64,000 nucleotides of DNA from Adiantum capillus-veneris (lineage: Eukaryota > Streptophyta > Polypodiopsida > Polypodiales > Pteridaceae). Below the pieces are notes generated by a model. That model ran no database searches and was not told the origin of the DNA. It saw nothing but the letters and a program-made list of their open reading frames with translations. A program made the translations under genes and the position numbers. Positions 1 through 11,190 of this stretch are shown in pieces. Positions within the stretch are counted from its first letter, which is position 1; each line of letters begins with the position of its first letter. The stretch is from positions 50,476,768-50,540,767 of the forward strand of contig CM043944.1 in the NCBI GenBank assembly GCA_014529385.2. Reading direction: 5' to 3'.

Positions 1-63
1 CGTGACATGTTCATTTGGTCCCATAGGTCATATTTGACCTCCGAGGATGATAATAGAACTATC

Positions 64-66
<3 letters not shown>

Positions 67-123
<57 letters not shown>
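67..123. repeat. (CT)n microsatellite
   Basis: Uninterrupted CT dinucleotide tract of about 55 bases. Reading frames through it give only Leu-Ser or Arg-Glu runs and are not coding. Confidence 0.95.
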
Positions 124-126
<3 letters not shown>

Positions 127-791
127 TTCATACTAACTGTTGAGCACTCGATGACCTCCTCCTACAACGGTAGTGCAACGTTCTCTCCCTCTAGGTCACT
201 TTCTTGCATACTAGGCCAACCCATGCCATCCTCACAATATAGCTCGTATGCACTCCTTGCTCATCTGTGCTTGTCGGCCTTTCTGCAATCCTGTACGTGA
301 GAGCCATGCCCGGGTGTGGGGGGGGGGGAGGGGAGGGGCGAGCTATAGGCGAGGGTTTGTAGGAGATGGCAAAGCACAGATAATGTGTGACAAGCTGCAT
401 TCCTCATGCATGTTCCTTCTCCACCAACAGCTTCCTTTAACAGTTGTTTTTGAAGGCAGATGTAGAGCCGCTTCGAGAGCTCAGAGCCCCTCCTACGATG
501 AGTTTGAAACTGTGATGGTTTTCACACGAGCGTCTAGAGGAAGGAGAGAGATAGAGGACAAAGTGCCTTCCTGGATTACTGTGTATCCTAGCAAGCAGAA
601 ACCAGTAACCTTGCAAGTCTCGTTTCCATCATTGTTTACTTTGAGGGGAGTAAGGGATGGAGGAGCAACATTGCAGCAGGGGGGTGAGGTGCGCCTGAGG
701 AGATGGCAAGTTGGGGCTCAACAAGCTAGCAGTTCAAGATGACTGCAATGGAAAGCAAGTCTTAGATATTATTTGGGGAGGCTTTAAGCAT

Positions 792-797
<6 letters not shown>
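124..797. other. non-coding stretch, no gene recognised
   Basis: Mixed-complexity sequence with a short G-run at about 318-331. Open frames here have no recognisable domain and no repeat partner in the window. I see no supportable gene. Confidence 0.5.
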
Positions 798-868
<71 letters not shown>

Positions 869-870
869 AT
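798..870. repeat. compound (TC)n(AC)n microsatellite
   Basis: A TC tract passes directly into an AC tract. This compound arrangement recurs at 7038-7106, 27113-27204, 27954-28086 and 63594-63651. Confidence 0.93.
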
Positions 871-1907
871 AGCCAAACAGCTTAAATATAGACTCGAGAT
901 TCAGCAATGCAACACAAGGCCTATTGGGAATCGAGATCCTACTAGGCATGGGAGAAATCAAGCAACACGACAGGCTCACAAAAGTTCGGTGCATGATATC
1001 ATTTTAACGAATTCCTTGAATGCGCACTACATGTACAAGCCATCATTAAAAATTTTAATTTTAAAATTCAACCAATGCCAGCCAAAAGACACTCATTTCA
1101 AAGATTCAGACTCAAAAGTGAATCAACTCTTTTTCATTAGCAATAATACTCAAGACATGTCCATCATTCGATTTACACACTCTTCATTTTAATGAATGCC
1201 TACTATCTTATTTCAAACAATCAACATTTTTAACCTATCAAAAAATGCTTGAAAATACAACTCAGTCTTTTTTTCTATTTTAGTAAGCACAAAAATGAGA
1301 AGGCATCTCTATAGCCTTTGCCCTTTGGGGAGGCGGCCAAAAAGTACAAGTATATTAAGACTTTATTACGTCTGTCCCACGTGGAGCTTTGATTTCCCTC
1401 TTCTCCAAAGCATAAAAGAAAATGAATAAATTAATTTTTTATTCTTCGACGTTTCAGCTTTCTCTTTTCCTTCCAATTTTATGTCTTTAACAAAGAGATT
1501 TGGGTTGCATATTTTATAGCGTCCTTGTCTTTCCTTCTTTTTGCTGGAGTGAAAAACTCTACAAGCACTTCCTCCCTCCCTCTTAGGGTACATACATGCA
1601 CGTCTCAAGGCTCTTCGAGCGTTCGAAAAGTACACAAGGCCCACCTCAAGCCCACGATGTCCCTGTAGGATTCCCACCATTGCATCATCGGCTCTATCAG
1701 GACGTCACTCTCCCCTTCATTGCCGTTTGTAGCCGATGAGCACCGTTGTGAAGCAAGAATGCTTATGATTGATTGAAAGGTTCTGACACACTAAAAAGGC
1801 TCATGACAGGCTCATTAACGGCGCCGATTGCTTTGCATGTGTGCGACAGGCGGATTTGAGGCATGCAGTTCTCTCCTCATCGCCCTTCTGTCGGGTTTGT
1901 TGCATAT

Positions 1908-1909
<2 letters not shown>
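871..1909. other. non-coding stretch, AT-rich
   Basis: AT-rich sequence with no recognisable protein, RNA gene or element terminus. A minus-strand open frame at 1366-1680 (104 codons) has no recognised motif and I do not call it a gene. Confidence 0.5.
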
Positions 1910-1959
<50 letters not shown>

Positions 1960-1980
1960 GATATATATATATATATATAT
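1910..1980. repeat. compound (CT)n(TA)n microsatellite
   Basis: A CT tract of about 32 bases runs into two TA tracts interrupted by a single G. Confidence 0.93.
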
Positions 1981-2314
1981 CTTACTGCCCCTAGCCTCTA
2001 GCCAACAACAATTTCTTTTCATGGATGTTCAAAGAGAAAATATTTAAATTTTGAGCTAATTTTATCAAATTTACATTGTTTTTCTAAAAATCTAAGAAAG
2101 ATACTTCCTTTTTGGCTTGCCCCCAAGAGGTGAGGCCTTAGGGATGCCTCCCCTTTATTCATATGGCCACTAATCATGGAGAGGAGACTTATCAATCATT
2201 ACACTAGTTTTTGGCTTGCTCAAAGCGCTAGGCCATAGTGACCAAAATTTTATATTTTTTTGCTTTTGAAGCTAAGAAAATAAGTCATTAATCCATCTAG
2301 TTATTGGATGTTTA

Positions 2315-2375
2315 TCTATACTCTTTATAATGCAGCATAAAATTTTCAAGCTCAAAGAGCCACTCCATGTGTCGC
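2315..2375 (+). mobile_element. Helitron-like 5' terminus
   Basis: Starts A|TCTATACTCTTTATAATGC, followed by a GCAGC(A/T)TAAAA-TTTCAAG block and a CCA(C/T)GTGTC-like motif. Plant Helitrons typically begin TCTATACTA and insert after A. The same block recurs at 9120 and, without the TC end, near 14700. No Rep/helicase gene is present, so this could only be a non-autonomous copy. The 3' end was not identified. Confidence 0.45.
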
Positions 2376-2407
2376 ATGCTGGGACCCTACCTTGGTGTGG
2401 ACTTTTT

Positions 2408-3095
2408 TGCTTTTAAAAACAAGTGAAAGGGTCACGACGGCTTTCAAAACCAATAAGAAAGTGATAAAATTGTTAGGTTGAATTAAATTGGTATCAGTGT
2501 TTGGAAAAGGATTGCATCAGCTTAGTCTTGAGCCGATTAAAAATCGAGATTAGTTAGCTGCAAACCATAATAAACGAAGAAAAAGCCAATGAAATATGTG
2601 AGAAAGTCGTCCAAAATTTTTGCAAATGTCAAAATTTTTGCTAGTATTTCCGGTATTCTTCTTTGTGAGGAGGAACTCGATCAACAGCCTCTTAATAAAA
2701 GAGACTTTCTCGAACGTTAACACTAACTAGAATCAAGGTAGAAAATGCAAGAAATATAAAGCCATGTGAAGTTGTGAAATGAAAGGTGAAATAAAAAAAA
2801 CTAATTAATGTGTGTGTGTAGAATTTATTAGAATTATGCAAGGTGAAGCTTCACTTTAGCATTCTAAAACAATAGAATGCAAAAAAAACATATATGTGTG
2901 TGTGTGTAAAATTTACTAAAATTATGCAAGGTGAAACTTCATTTTAGCATTCTAAAACAATAGAATGCAAGAAAAGTAAAGACATGTTACGATGTGAAAT
3001 GAAAGGTAAGTCTCCATCATACACTGAAAACAATGAAAGTCCCCCCAACCCAACACAACACTAAGGGTTTCTTTTAGAAAGCCAAAAAGTGATAA
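2408..3095 (+). repeat. dispersed repeat R1, copy 1
   Basis: Closely similar over about 680 bp to 9905-10570 (same strand) and 9135-9850 (opposite strand). Shared landmarks are AGTGAAAGGGTCAC, GATAAAATTG, ATAAAAGAGACTTTCT and AGCATTCTAAAACAATAG. A block of about 80 bp with a TGTG run and the GCATTCTAAAACAATAG motif is duplicated in tandem inside it (about 2815-2895 and 2900-2970). No coding potential was seen. Confidence 0.8.
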
Positions 3096-4221
3096 AATCA
3101 CGAGGCCCGCAATTTCAAGGTAGTAGCTAGAGAGTTCTAAGATATTTTTAACCGTTGATGTCCTGTACTTATTAAAAAAAAAGGTCGAGTGAATTTCCAT
3201 CTTTGTTGCTAGAACTTTGATCTTTTTAGCGATACAAATAAAAATGGTCATGTATAGTTTATATAGATTATAGACAAGAATAATGCGCTATAGTTAATTT
3301 GTAGACATTGTCTGCATATCAATCACGGTAATTACTAATATTGACTCTATTTGGTAATTTCTCCTTGTTCAATCACACTCGCTTATGGTGAATATTTGCT
3401 AGCAAAGGCTTCATCTTGAGAAGCACCCTCGTTGTTTACCCCTTCAAGAGTTGAAAGAGTCGTTCTAAAAGCAAAAAGCAAAAAGCAAAAAGATGCATGT
3501 CAAAAATAAAGTTTGCGTGCGATGGACAAGATGATCAAACTAATTACTAATTAGATATCAATTTTTTTAAAATACCATTGAGTAGTATAAGATTTATAAA
3601 GGTAAAGTTCCAAGCTTGAGCACTAAAATCAGTTAAAACATTAAGAATATGGCTCTGAAAAAGTAAGCATAGAATATGGCTCTCAAAAAGTAAGCATAGA
3701 GTAGGGGTGAAGCTAGCACCACGCACAAGGTTTTGGAGGACCAACTAGCCACATGAGATCTACCTCACTATCAACATTAAGAGATGTACCAGATTCTTAT
3801 CACCAACCTTGTGCACACATAGCCTCATGCATCTACATGATATGTGCACAAACATCCATGCTACTGCTTATTTCCCAACATATCTCATTTGAGCCTTCAT
3901 GCATGATAATCAAGCAGTCCACAACCCATAGTAAGCATCACCCAAGATGTAAATCCAACACACCAAGCCAAGAGTTGTCTATCGGCCAGCTTCAATGGTA
4001 GAACTCTAGCCACTAGTATTATCTCTGGCCATAATTTTCCTCAGCTTGATCCTCTCCTTGATCCTCTCGCGGTCTACCCAACCAGAGCTAATAATGCTCT
4101 AGTATTGGGTAGCTCAAGCATGATCTTATCTTAAAAGTAAGCATCATCCTATGCTTTAGCATACAGTCATAATTGACAGAATGGGTGTCCTCTATCAATA
4201 TTAGCATATTCAACTTAGAAT

Positions 4222-4223
<2 letters not shown>
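3096..4223. other. non-coding stretch with short tandem duplications
   Basis: Contains a four-fold GCAAAAA repeat near 3468-3491. Two copies of an about 30-bp unit (ATATGGCTCT and AAAAAGTAAGCATAGA) lie at about 3645-3705. No gene or element end was recognised. Confidence 0.55.

Positions 4224-4266
<43 letters not shown>
4224..4266. repeat. (AG)n microsatellite
   Basis: Pure AG tract of about 42 bases. Confidence 0.93.
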
Positions 4267-4269
<3 letters not shown>

Positions 4270-4370
4270 GGTTTGAGAGATCTATCATCTGAGAAAGGGA
4301 AACAAGGAATGTAGAGCAATGGTGAAGGGCATTTCCAAAAGGGAATCCGCAGAGTCAGTACGCTGGCAAA

Positions 4371-4730
4371 GTGTTCGCAGTGCAGATTGGTCGCTTAGGT
4401 GGTGCTCACGCTGGCGTTTCCAGCAGCATCAGGGGTTCGCGAAGGTCCTATTCTGTGGGATCTTATGAATATGTGTTGGATCCTTCTAGCTCTGAGGTTG
4501 TCATTGCACCCACACCACTCCGAAAGCGCACCACTACGCCACAGCGCACCACTCCGAAGAAGTTCGTGTTGCAAACTTCTTCCTTAACTTTGATCTTACT
4601 TCTCTTGGTCAATGCTCCACATGTGTGCCGCATGGTGTCACCAAGGAGATTGAGCTCAGTTCCGCCTCCGCTGGCATTGGAGCTGGTGCTGTCAGCGAGC
4701 AGAGTAGTGTTGGTAGCACTAGTACATTGA
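4371..4730 (+). other. unrecognised open frame
   Basis: A 119-codon open frame of mixed composition with a Thr/Pro/Lys stretch (RTTTPQRTTPKK), then a hydrophobic segment (LILLLLVNA). The surrounding 4330-5155 block is less AT-rich than its neighbours and looks like old coding or retroelement-derived DNA. I recognise no family. Frames overlap on both strands and no start context favours one, so it may be a decayed gag fragment or nothing. Confidence 0.15.
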
Positions 4731-5159
4731 CGCAGAGGGAATTTTCGTTCAGGCAGTCAATGAGCTAGGAGGCAATGAAGGTGAAGCTGATGGTGGGTGC
4801 TAGCCGGCGTTCTCTATCAGAGGTGGATTAGGTGTAGTTTCAGCAGGGATAGGCAGCACTAGCGGCATTGATACAAGCACCTGGGGGGATGATCCACGTT
4901 CCTTATCAGGTGCGCAACTGGTCAGTGCCTCCACAGAGCTAAGCAACAGCATCCCAGGCGCCACATGCACTCCTCCTTGAGAGGTGCTTGCCATTTCTTT
5001 GTACTCTCTTGCAAAGTGAACCCTCAACTGGCTTGTTAGTAGACAGCACCAGTGCCAGTGCTGGAAATTGCAACCCTTCCCACCCTTCCTTGGGGGTCTA
5101 GCCCTGCACATGCATGGCACTTTTGTAATAGGCCTTCCCCATGAAGAGCATGCCATTCA

Positions 5160-5351
5160 TGAAGGAGTACGAGCGGAAGTACGACGTGAGAGAGAGTGCG
5201 AGAAGAAGAGCACGACGATATGATGAACTCGCTCTATTATAATGTGTAGAGCATAGTGAGTTCTTATTAGGTTTTTACAAAAGAATATGTATACATACCT
5301 GGCGGCCCGCCCACGTACCTGGGCGACCACATTGGGCTTTATACCCCAACA
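5160..5351 (-). mobile_element. Copia solo LTR with 5-bp TSD
   Basis: Read on the minus strand it begins TGTTGGGGTATAAAGCCC and ends CTCGTACTCCTTCA, a TG...CA LTR of 192 bp. It is nearly identical to the 3' LTR at 17059-17252, which lies in the opposite orientation. It is flanked by a perfect 5-bp duplication ATTCA (5155-5159 and 5352-5356). No internal sequence remains, so this is a solo LTR left by LTR-LTR recombination. Confidence 0.93.
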
Positions 5352-5875
5352 ATTCAGAGGCCCTTTCCCAATGGACGAGTCCTTTGAAAATAAGCTTTCA
5401 CTAGGAAGGGCAAGTTTTGATAATGCCCTACAAAGATAAATTCTATAAAATATAAAAAAAAAGTCAACATAGAAGGTTGCTTAGTTAAAACATGAGCCTA
5501 AGTTCTAAGGTGTAGCTCGGATGTGTTGCATTCAGGATCTACTCGTTTTAGTTCGAGCTTTGTGGTGGTAGGAAGTTTCTTTGGTAGGTTATAATTTGTT
5601 TCCATATGTCACTTTGTCTTCTTATCCATTGGACATGTTGGGGTGGGGTGGCAAGCACCTCAATGTGGTGGTGTCCGTTGCTCAAGATCTGTGTCCAAAT
5701 ATATTGTTTGTAAAAAGCTAGTCTTTATAGTGTTTATGCTCCTTGTGGCATGTGATCTATGTGGGGTTGTCATGGTATGTAATGGTGGGTTGCGGGTCCC
5801 TATAAAATCCAAGACATGTGTAGTGTTTTTATTCTTTGATATAAATAGCTCCTATTGAGCAATGCTTATATATTA
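5352..5875. other. non-coding stretch
   Basis: After the LTR duplication this is AT-rich sequence with no recognisable gene. A short plus-strand frame (5643-5858) has no known motif. Confidence 0.5.
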
Positions 5876-6157
5876 GGGCATGGTCACGTGAGGCTTAGTA
5901 AGAACTAAGCCCTGACATCCTCTGACAGGAGCTCAGCGTGAGGATCGTCTGCAACAATAGGTAGAGAGAGGAACAACAAAGCGCAAGCAGGAGAGAGGAA
6001 AGATGGCGCTGACCGGTAGTGGGTGGGCATAGTTGTGTGACTATGCTTTTTTAGGCATAGTTAGCCTACTATGCCAGTGGATGCCTGCGAAAAGCTGCCG
6101 ACCGTCAGACCTTGCCGACTCAACTTACGGGAAACTAAGCTTCGCGTGACCATAGCC
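5876..6157. mobile_element. Tourist-like (PIF/Harbinger) MITE
   Basis: A 282-bp block with 24-bp terminal inverted repeats. The left end is GGGCATGGTCACGTGAGG. The right end read on the minus strand is GGCTATGGTCACGCGAAG, and 20 of 24 positions match. Both sides carry the trinucleotide TTA (5873-5875 and 6158-6160), the TSD expected for PIF/Harbinger elements. It has no transposase and an internal GGCATAG palindromic block, so it is a non-autonomous MITE. Confidence 0.8.
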
Positions 6158-6160
6158 TTA

Positions 6161-6549
6161 TAAAAAAAACAAAGCCTAAGCTCTAAGGTGGTAAAATATA
6201 AGTTTAAATTTATTAAAATTTTAGTCCCACCACCTAATCAAAGAAGAGTTAACACTTTTAATATGTTAGTTTTAATAAAGACCTTCAAAAAATCAAAATG
6301 CGACAAGATTTGAGAGTGGCAGCTCACTAGTTATGCTTTTTATACAAATGTATATGCTTTGCAATGCAGAGTTTGATGCAACCAGACTTGTGATGTGTGC
6401 CACGTGCATGATGATTTTAGAATCTAGCGACCTCTAACCTCCTCCTCTAATCTCCTAGCCTCTAGCACATGTGTGACTATAGTTGAGTTTGGGCATGAAT
6501 CTTTTAAAGAAAATGAGGAGATAGCATTGAGGCTCAAGGAAACAAGTCA
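6161..6549. other. non-coding stretch
   Basis: AT-rich sequence with no gene, repeat partner or element end that I can support. Confidence 0.5.
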
Positions 6550-6566
6550 CGATCTCTCTCTCTCTC

Positions 6567-6625
<59 letters not shown>
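6550..6625. repeat. (CT)n microsatellite
   Basis: About 75 bases of CT with a single CG interruption. Confidence 0.93.
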
Positions 6626-6627
<2 letters not shown>

Positions 6628-7037
6628 ATCAACGCATTTTTGGCCTCTGCATGGCTTCACATGAGAGATGAACACTTTCTCTGTACACTTCTTTCTCTCT
6701 TTGCGCCACCCACTGTCCTCTCTTCTGCTTGCAGCTATAGCATGCAAGTAGGAGCATGCGCGTTGAAGGGCCACTCTATGCCAAGAAGATCTCGAACCAC
6801 ATCTTGGCCCCTCTACCCTTGCGCAAACTCCTGCGTCATGCAGTCCATGCCTTTGTTGCAATAGGCATTGACCAAGACACCATCCTCTTTCTTCCTCTCA
6901 GAGGGCCTTACCTCGTTGAACTGCGTTCCTCCTCTTCCTTTTCTCAGAGGGCCTCACCTCACAAATTTCCCTCAAACTTGCAGACCCTTGCATACACTTC
7001 TTGTCGCACATGTTGGCTAAAGTGAGTGCTCTCAAGA

Positions 7038-7038
7038 G

Positions 7039-7106
<68 letters not shown>
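7038..7106. repeat. compound (TG)n(AG)n microsatellite
   Basis: TG tract of about 42 bases joined to an AG tract of about 27 bases. Confidence 0.93.
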
Positions 7107-7810
7107 CGAAAACTAATGGTGATGCTTTCGGGGGAAAGAGGAGCGAACAGAGCTAAGGTATGATATACCAATATTCTAAAATTTACTAACCATCGAATTT
7201 TATTAAATACCTAGTATGTTTACTAACATGCTAGCTCCTCTTAAGTATGGAACAACAAAAGATACACCAAAAGCAAGTGAATATTTCATAAGAGCAAGAA
7301 AATTAAGGGGTATCGAGTGAAGGGTTGGTGCACTTTTGCCTTGCATGACGACGGGCAAAGTGTATGATGGCCCTTCCTCTCCGAAGGCCAACTAAGGGAA
7401 TTCCCCTTCCCTAGGAAGGACAAGGGCACCATTCAATTTCCAGGCCTGAGCACCCCTAGACGAGCACCTCTATAGTCTATCTCTATAATGAGTGTCTCCT
7501 CTCTACACGATGCCTTACTACTCAAGCCAAAAAAATCCAAGTAATGAGTGTTTGCAAAACTCTATGTTTATAAATATGTATAAGTATTTATAATGACTAC
7601 CCGTTCTTGGAACTAACCAATCAAAAAAAATTACATTTTTAAAAAACACTCTCTTTTTTCATTAGAAAAAAGAGAACACATCACTATGGATTTATCCCTT
7701 TGGGTCGACGAAAAATTTGTGTTGCGTAATCCCTCCTGACTTGAGTCGACAATCAAGAGGATGATTAATTTAATGCATCCAGCGATGATGCTTGGGTCAA
7801 GAAGCGAGCT
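7107..7810. other. non-coding stretch
   Basis: No recognisable coding, RNA or mobile feature. AT-rich with short homopolymers. Confidence 0.5.
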
Positions 7811-7845
7811 AGCGTGTGTGTGTGTGTGTCAGACCTACTGTTGCA

Positions 7846-7900
<55 letters not shown>

Positions 7901-7964
7901 ATCGCCTCACTCTAAGACTCTGTGTGCGTGAGAGAGATAAGATCGTCTACTTAACTTGTATGTG

Positions 7965-8015
<51 letters not shown>
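7811..8015. repeat. cluster of (TG)n and (GA)n microsatellites
   Basis: Three separate TG/GA tracts (about 7813-7830, 7845-7896, 7968-8015) are joined by short related linkers containing GATCG and CTGTGTGCGTGAGAGAG. Confidence 0.9.
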
Positions 8016-8029
8016 CCTGACAACCAAGC

Positions 8030-8237
8030 AGTCAAGAATTGTGTGTGCGTGACGGTCAATAAAGCAATTGTGTGTGCGTGGGAGTCAAGAAAGCTGCTCG
8101 TTGTGAGAGAGGCTTGGCAACCAAGCAGTCAAGAGCTGTGTGTACGTGAGAGTCAAGAAAGGAACTGTGTGTGCGTGAGAGCCAAGAAAGGAACTGTGTG
8201 TGCGTGAGAGCCAAGAAAGCTACTCGCTGTGAGATTA

Positions 8238-8240
<3 letters not shown>
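8030..8240 (+). repeat. minisatellite, about 29-36 bp units
   Basis: Successive units share GTGTGTGCGTGAGAG and CAAGAAAG. The two most similar (about 8160-8217) are 29 bp long. Two of the outer units carry AAAGCTRCTCG(C/T)TGTGAGA. The array ends directly at the (TC)n tract that follows. Confidence 0.8.

Positions 8241-8241
<1 letters not shown>

Positions 8242-8326
<85 letters not shown>
8242..8326. repeat. (TC)n microsatellite
   Basis: About 85 uninterrupted bases of TC, one of the longest pure tracts in the window. Confidence 0.95.
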
Positions 8327-8329
<3 letters not shown>

Positions 8330-8569
8330 CTTGGTAGCCATCTTGGGAAGCCTTGTGCGGCAGGAAAAAACTCTCAACCATGGGTTCGCCTGGCAGGGAT
8401 TTCAATACTACCGGAGCAACCCCAGGGGGCAGGGCGGCCACCTATGCTATCCGATGAAGGAGAGGGAGGAGAAGGGTGCTGTAGGAGAGGGTGGTCTTCT
8501 CGGGCTACACAATGTCATTCCCTACTCCACACACTGCTGCTCTATCACATGCGCGTCCCTGCCAGCCTA

Positions 8570-9090
8570 TGTTCGGGAAAAACCATTTTCCAATTTTGCC
8601 AAGGGGGAATTTTGAAAAAATAGTTTTATTTCTTAAAATTTTACACTATTTTTCTCTATTTCGTGGCGAAAGCTCTCTTTTTTCCCTTGCCTCAACTGAT
8701 ATTTTTTTTCCCGAACATTGCGGGCCATGCGAGGCGAACCCATGTACTTTGATGGTTATCTCGCACCCATGCTTTTGGGGCGGAATTTGGTCTTTTTCCC
8801 TTACCCTCACCTTATTGCCAAGCTTGTACTAATTTTCTTGATTTTTTGGAGCAAAGTTTCACCTTTTTTCCTTGCCCCCAATTGGTGCTTTTCGATTGCT
8901 AGACCAAAAGTTTATTTTAAAAATGATTGTTAATTAGGGTTTTGCACTATTTTTCTCCATTTTGGGATGAAATTTTGCCTTTTCTCCTTGCCCTAAAATA
9001 ACATTTTTTAATTGCCAATTAGCTAAAAGTTTGGGAAATAGTTTGTTTTGAAAGTTGAAAGTTTGGACATTAGGGTGTAAAAACCGTTTT
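8570..9090 (+). repeat. diverged units of the 12.6-kb satellite
   Basis: Contains the same landmark phrases as the array at 12600-13945: GCCAAGRGG-AATTTT, TTTTACACTATTTTTCTC, then TTCCCTTGCC and TTTTTCCCGAACA. The units are more diverged and not in clean tandem order. No coding potential. Confidence 0.65.
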
Positions 9091-9119
9091 TCAAATATAC
9101 AAAATTCCTTCTATCTATA

Positions 9120-10735
9120 TCTATACTATATATAATGCAGCTTAAAAATTTCAAGGCCAAAGAAGCCCTCCAAGTGTCTCTTTTTGGTTTTCGAAAAGAA
9201 ACCCTTAGTGTTGTGTTGGGTTACGGAGACTTTCATAGTTTGCATGAAGGAAACTTACCTTCCATTTCACATCCTAACATGTCTTTATTTTTAGTGCATT
9301 CTATTGTTTTAGAATGCTAAAGTGAAGCTTCACCTTGCATAATTTTAATAAATTTTACACACACACACATATATGTTTTTTTTGCATTCTATTGTATTAG
9401 AATGCTAAAGTGGAAGCTTCACCTTGCATTCTAATAAATTGTATACACACACATATATATTAGTTCTTTTTATTTCACCTTTCGTTTCACAACTTCACAT
9501 GGCTTTCATTTCTTGCATTTTATTGCTTGATTCTAGTCCGTGTTAACGTTCAACAAAGTCTCTTTTATTAAGCGACTGTTGATCGAGTATCTTCCTCACA
9601 AAGAAGAAAACCAAAAATACTAGCAAAAATTTTGAGATTTGTAAAATTTTTGAACGACTTTCTCACATGTTTCATCGATTTTTCTTTCGTTTACCGTGGT
9701 TTGCAGCTAGCTAGTCTAGATTTTCAATCGGCTCAAGAATAAGCTGAGGTAATCCTTTCTCAAACACTAATACCAGTTTAATTCAACCTGACAATTTTAT
9801 CACTTTCTTATTGTTTTTGAAAGCCGTCGCGACCCTTTCAATTGTTTGTGAAGTTTGGAGTCCACAAATTTTTTCAATCTTCGAAGTGTCAGCCTTTCAA
9901 GTTAAACAAGTGAAAGGGTCACACCGGCTTTCAAAAACAATAAGAAAGTGATAAAATTGTTTAAACTGGTATCAATGTTTGGGAAAGGATTGCATCAGGT
10001 TAGTCTTAAGCCGATTGAAAATCAAGACTAGCTAGCTGCAAACCATGGTAAACAAAAACCGGATGAAATATGTGAAAAAGTCGTCCAAACATTTTGCGAA
10101 TCTCAAAATTTTTGCTAGTAGTTCCGCTTTTTTCTTTGTGAAAATGAAACTCAATCAGCAACCGCTTAATAAAAGAGACTTTCTTGAATGTTAACACTAA
10201 TACATGGAATCAAGCTATAAAATGCAAAAAATGTAAAGCCATGTGAAGTTATGAAATGTAAGGTAAAATAAAAAGAAATAATTAATATATGTGTGTGTAA
10301 AATTTATTAGAATTATGCAAAGTGAAGCTTCACTTTAGCATTCTAAAACAATAGAATGCACAAAAAAACATATATGTTGTGTGGGTGTGTGTAAAATTTA
10401 TTAAAATTATGCAAGGTGAAACTTCACTTTAGCATTTTAAGACAATAGAATGCACGAAAAGTAAATACAGGATGTGAAATGAAAGGTAAGTCTCCATCAT
10501 GCACTAAAAACTATGGAAGGCCCTCTAACCAAGTCCAACACTAAGGGTTTCTTTTAGAAAGCCAAAAAGTTGGAAGGCTCCCTAACCAAGTCCAACACTA
10601 AGGGTTTCTTTTAAAAAGCCAAAAAGTAGGTTTGACTGTACATTTTTAAAGCCAAAAAGTAGGTTGAGTGTACATTTTCTGTTGAAGAAAGTATTTACTT
10701 TTCCTTTGAAAGCCAATTGAAGGATGTCTCAACTT
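9120..10735. mobile_element. fold-back repeat with about 700-bp inverted arms
   Basis: The left arm (about 9135-9850) is the reverse complement of the right arm (about 9905-10570), with a spacer of about 55 bp. Both are copies of repeat R1 seen at 2408-3095. The left outer edge begins with a Helitron-like end, A|TCTATACTATATATAATGC at 9120. On the right, TCTATACTC appears at 10735. A transcript would fold into a long imperfect hairpin. It may be two oppositely oriented non-autonomous copies or one fold-back element. No protein is encoded. Confidence 0.7.
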
Positions 10736-10810
10736 CTATACTCTTTATAATCTATACTAATAGATAATGGGGGAGGGAATTCCGATCCCCCCCCCTCGAT
10801 ACGTGTCAGC
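10735..10810 (+). mobile_element. two adjacent Helitron-like 5' termini
   Basis: TCTATACTCTTTATAA at 10735 is followed at 10751 by TCTATACTAATAGATAAT, then GGGGGAGGG, ATTCCGATC, a C-run and CGATACGTGTC. The second belongs to the same group as the ends at 12092 and 13952, where a G-run and a C-run also follow the TCTATACTA start. Confidence 0.5.
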
Positions 10811-10845
10811 AGCTGCAACCTCCGAGAGGTTCCGATTAGTGTCCA

Positions 10846-10871
10846 CTGAGTCCCAAGCGACACAGTGAGCT

Positions 10872-10924
<53 letters not shown>

Positions 10925-11063
10925 GCAGCTTTTGTGCTCCACTGAGCGCCAGGCGACACAGTGAGCTGAGAGAGAGAGAGAGAGAGAGAGGTGCCACCAT
11001 TTTTGTTCTGTATTTTCACCCTCTTGGTCACAGCTTCAACGGAGTGCTCACCCACAAATCTCT

Positions 11064-11107
<44 letters not shown>

Positions 11108-11134
11108 AGGCAATCAAGAAGGACATATGAGACG

Positions 11135-11186
<52 letters not shown>

Positions 11187-11190
11187 CAAG
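10846..11190. repeat. GA/CT microsatellites with duplicated flanks
   Basis: Four tracts: GA at about 10872-10921 and 10972-10990, CT at about 11064-11102 and 11137-11182. The two GA tracts are each preceded by CACTGAGYSCCARGCGACAC plus AGTGAGCTGAG. The two CT tracts are each followed by related CAATCAAGAAG...AGATGAGA sequence. The tracts therefore spread by duplication of a larger unit. Confidence 0.85.
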
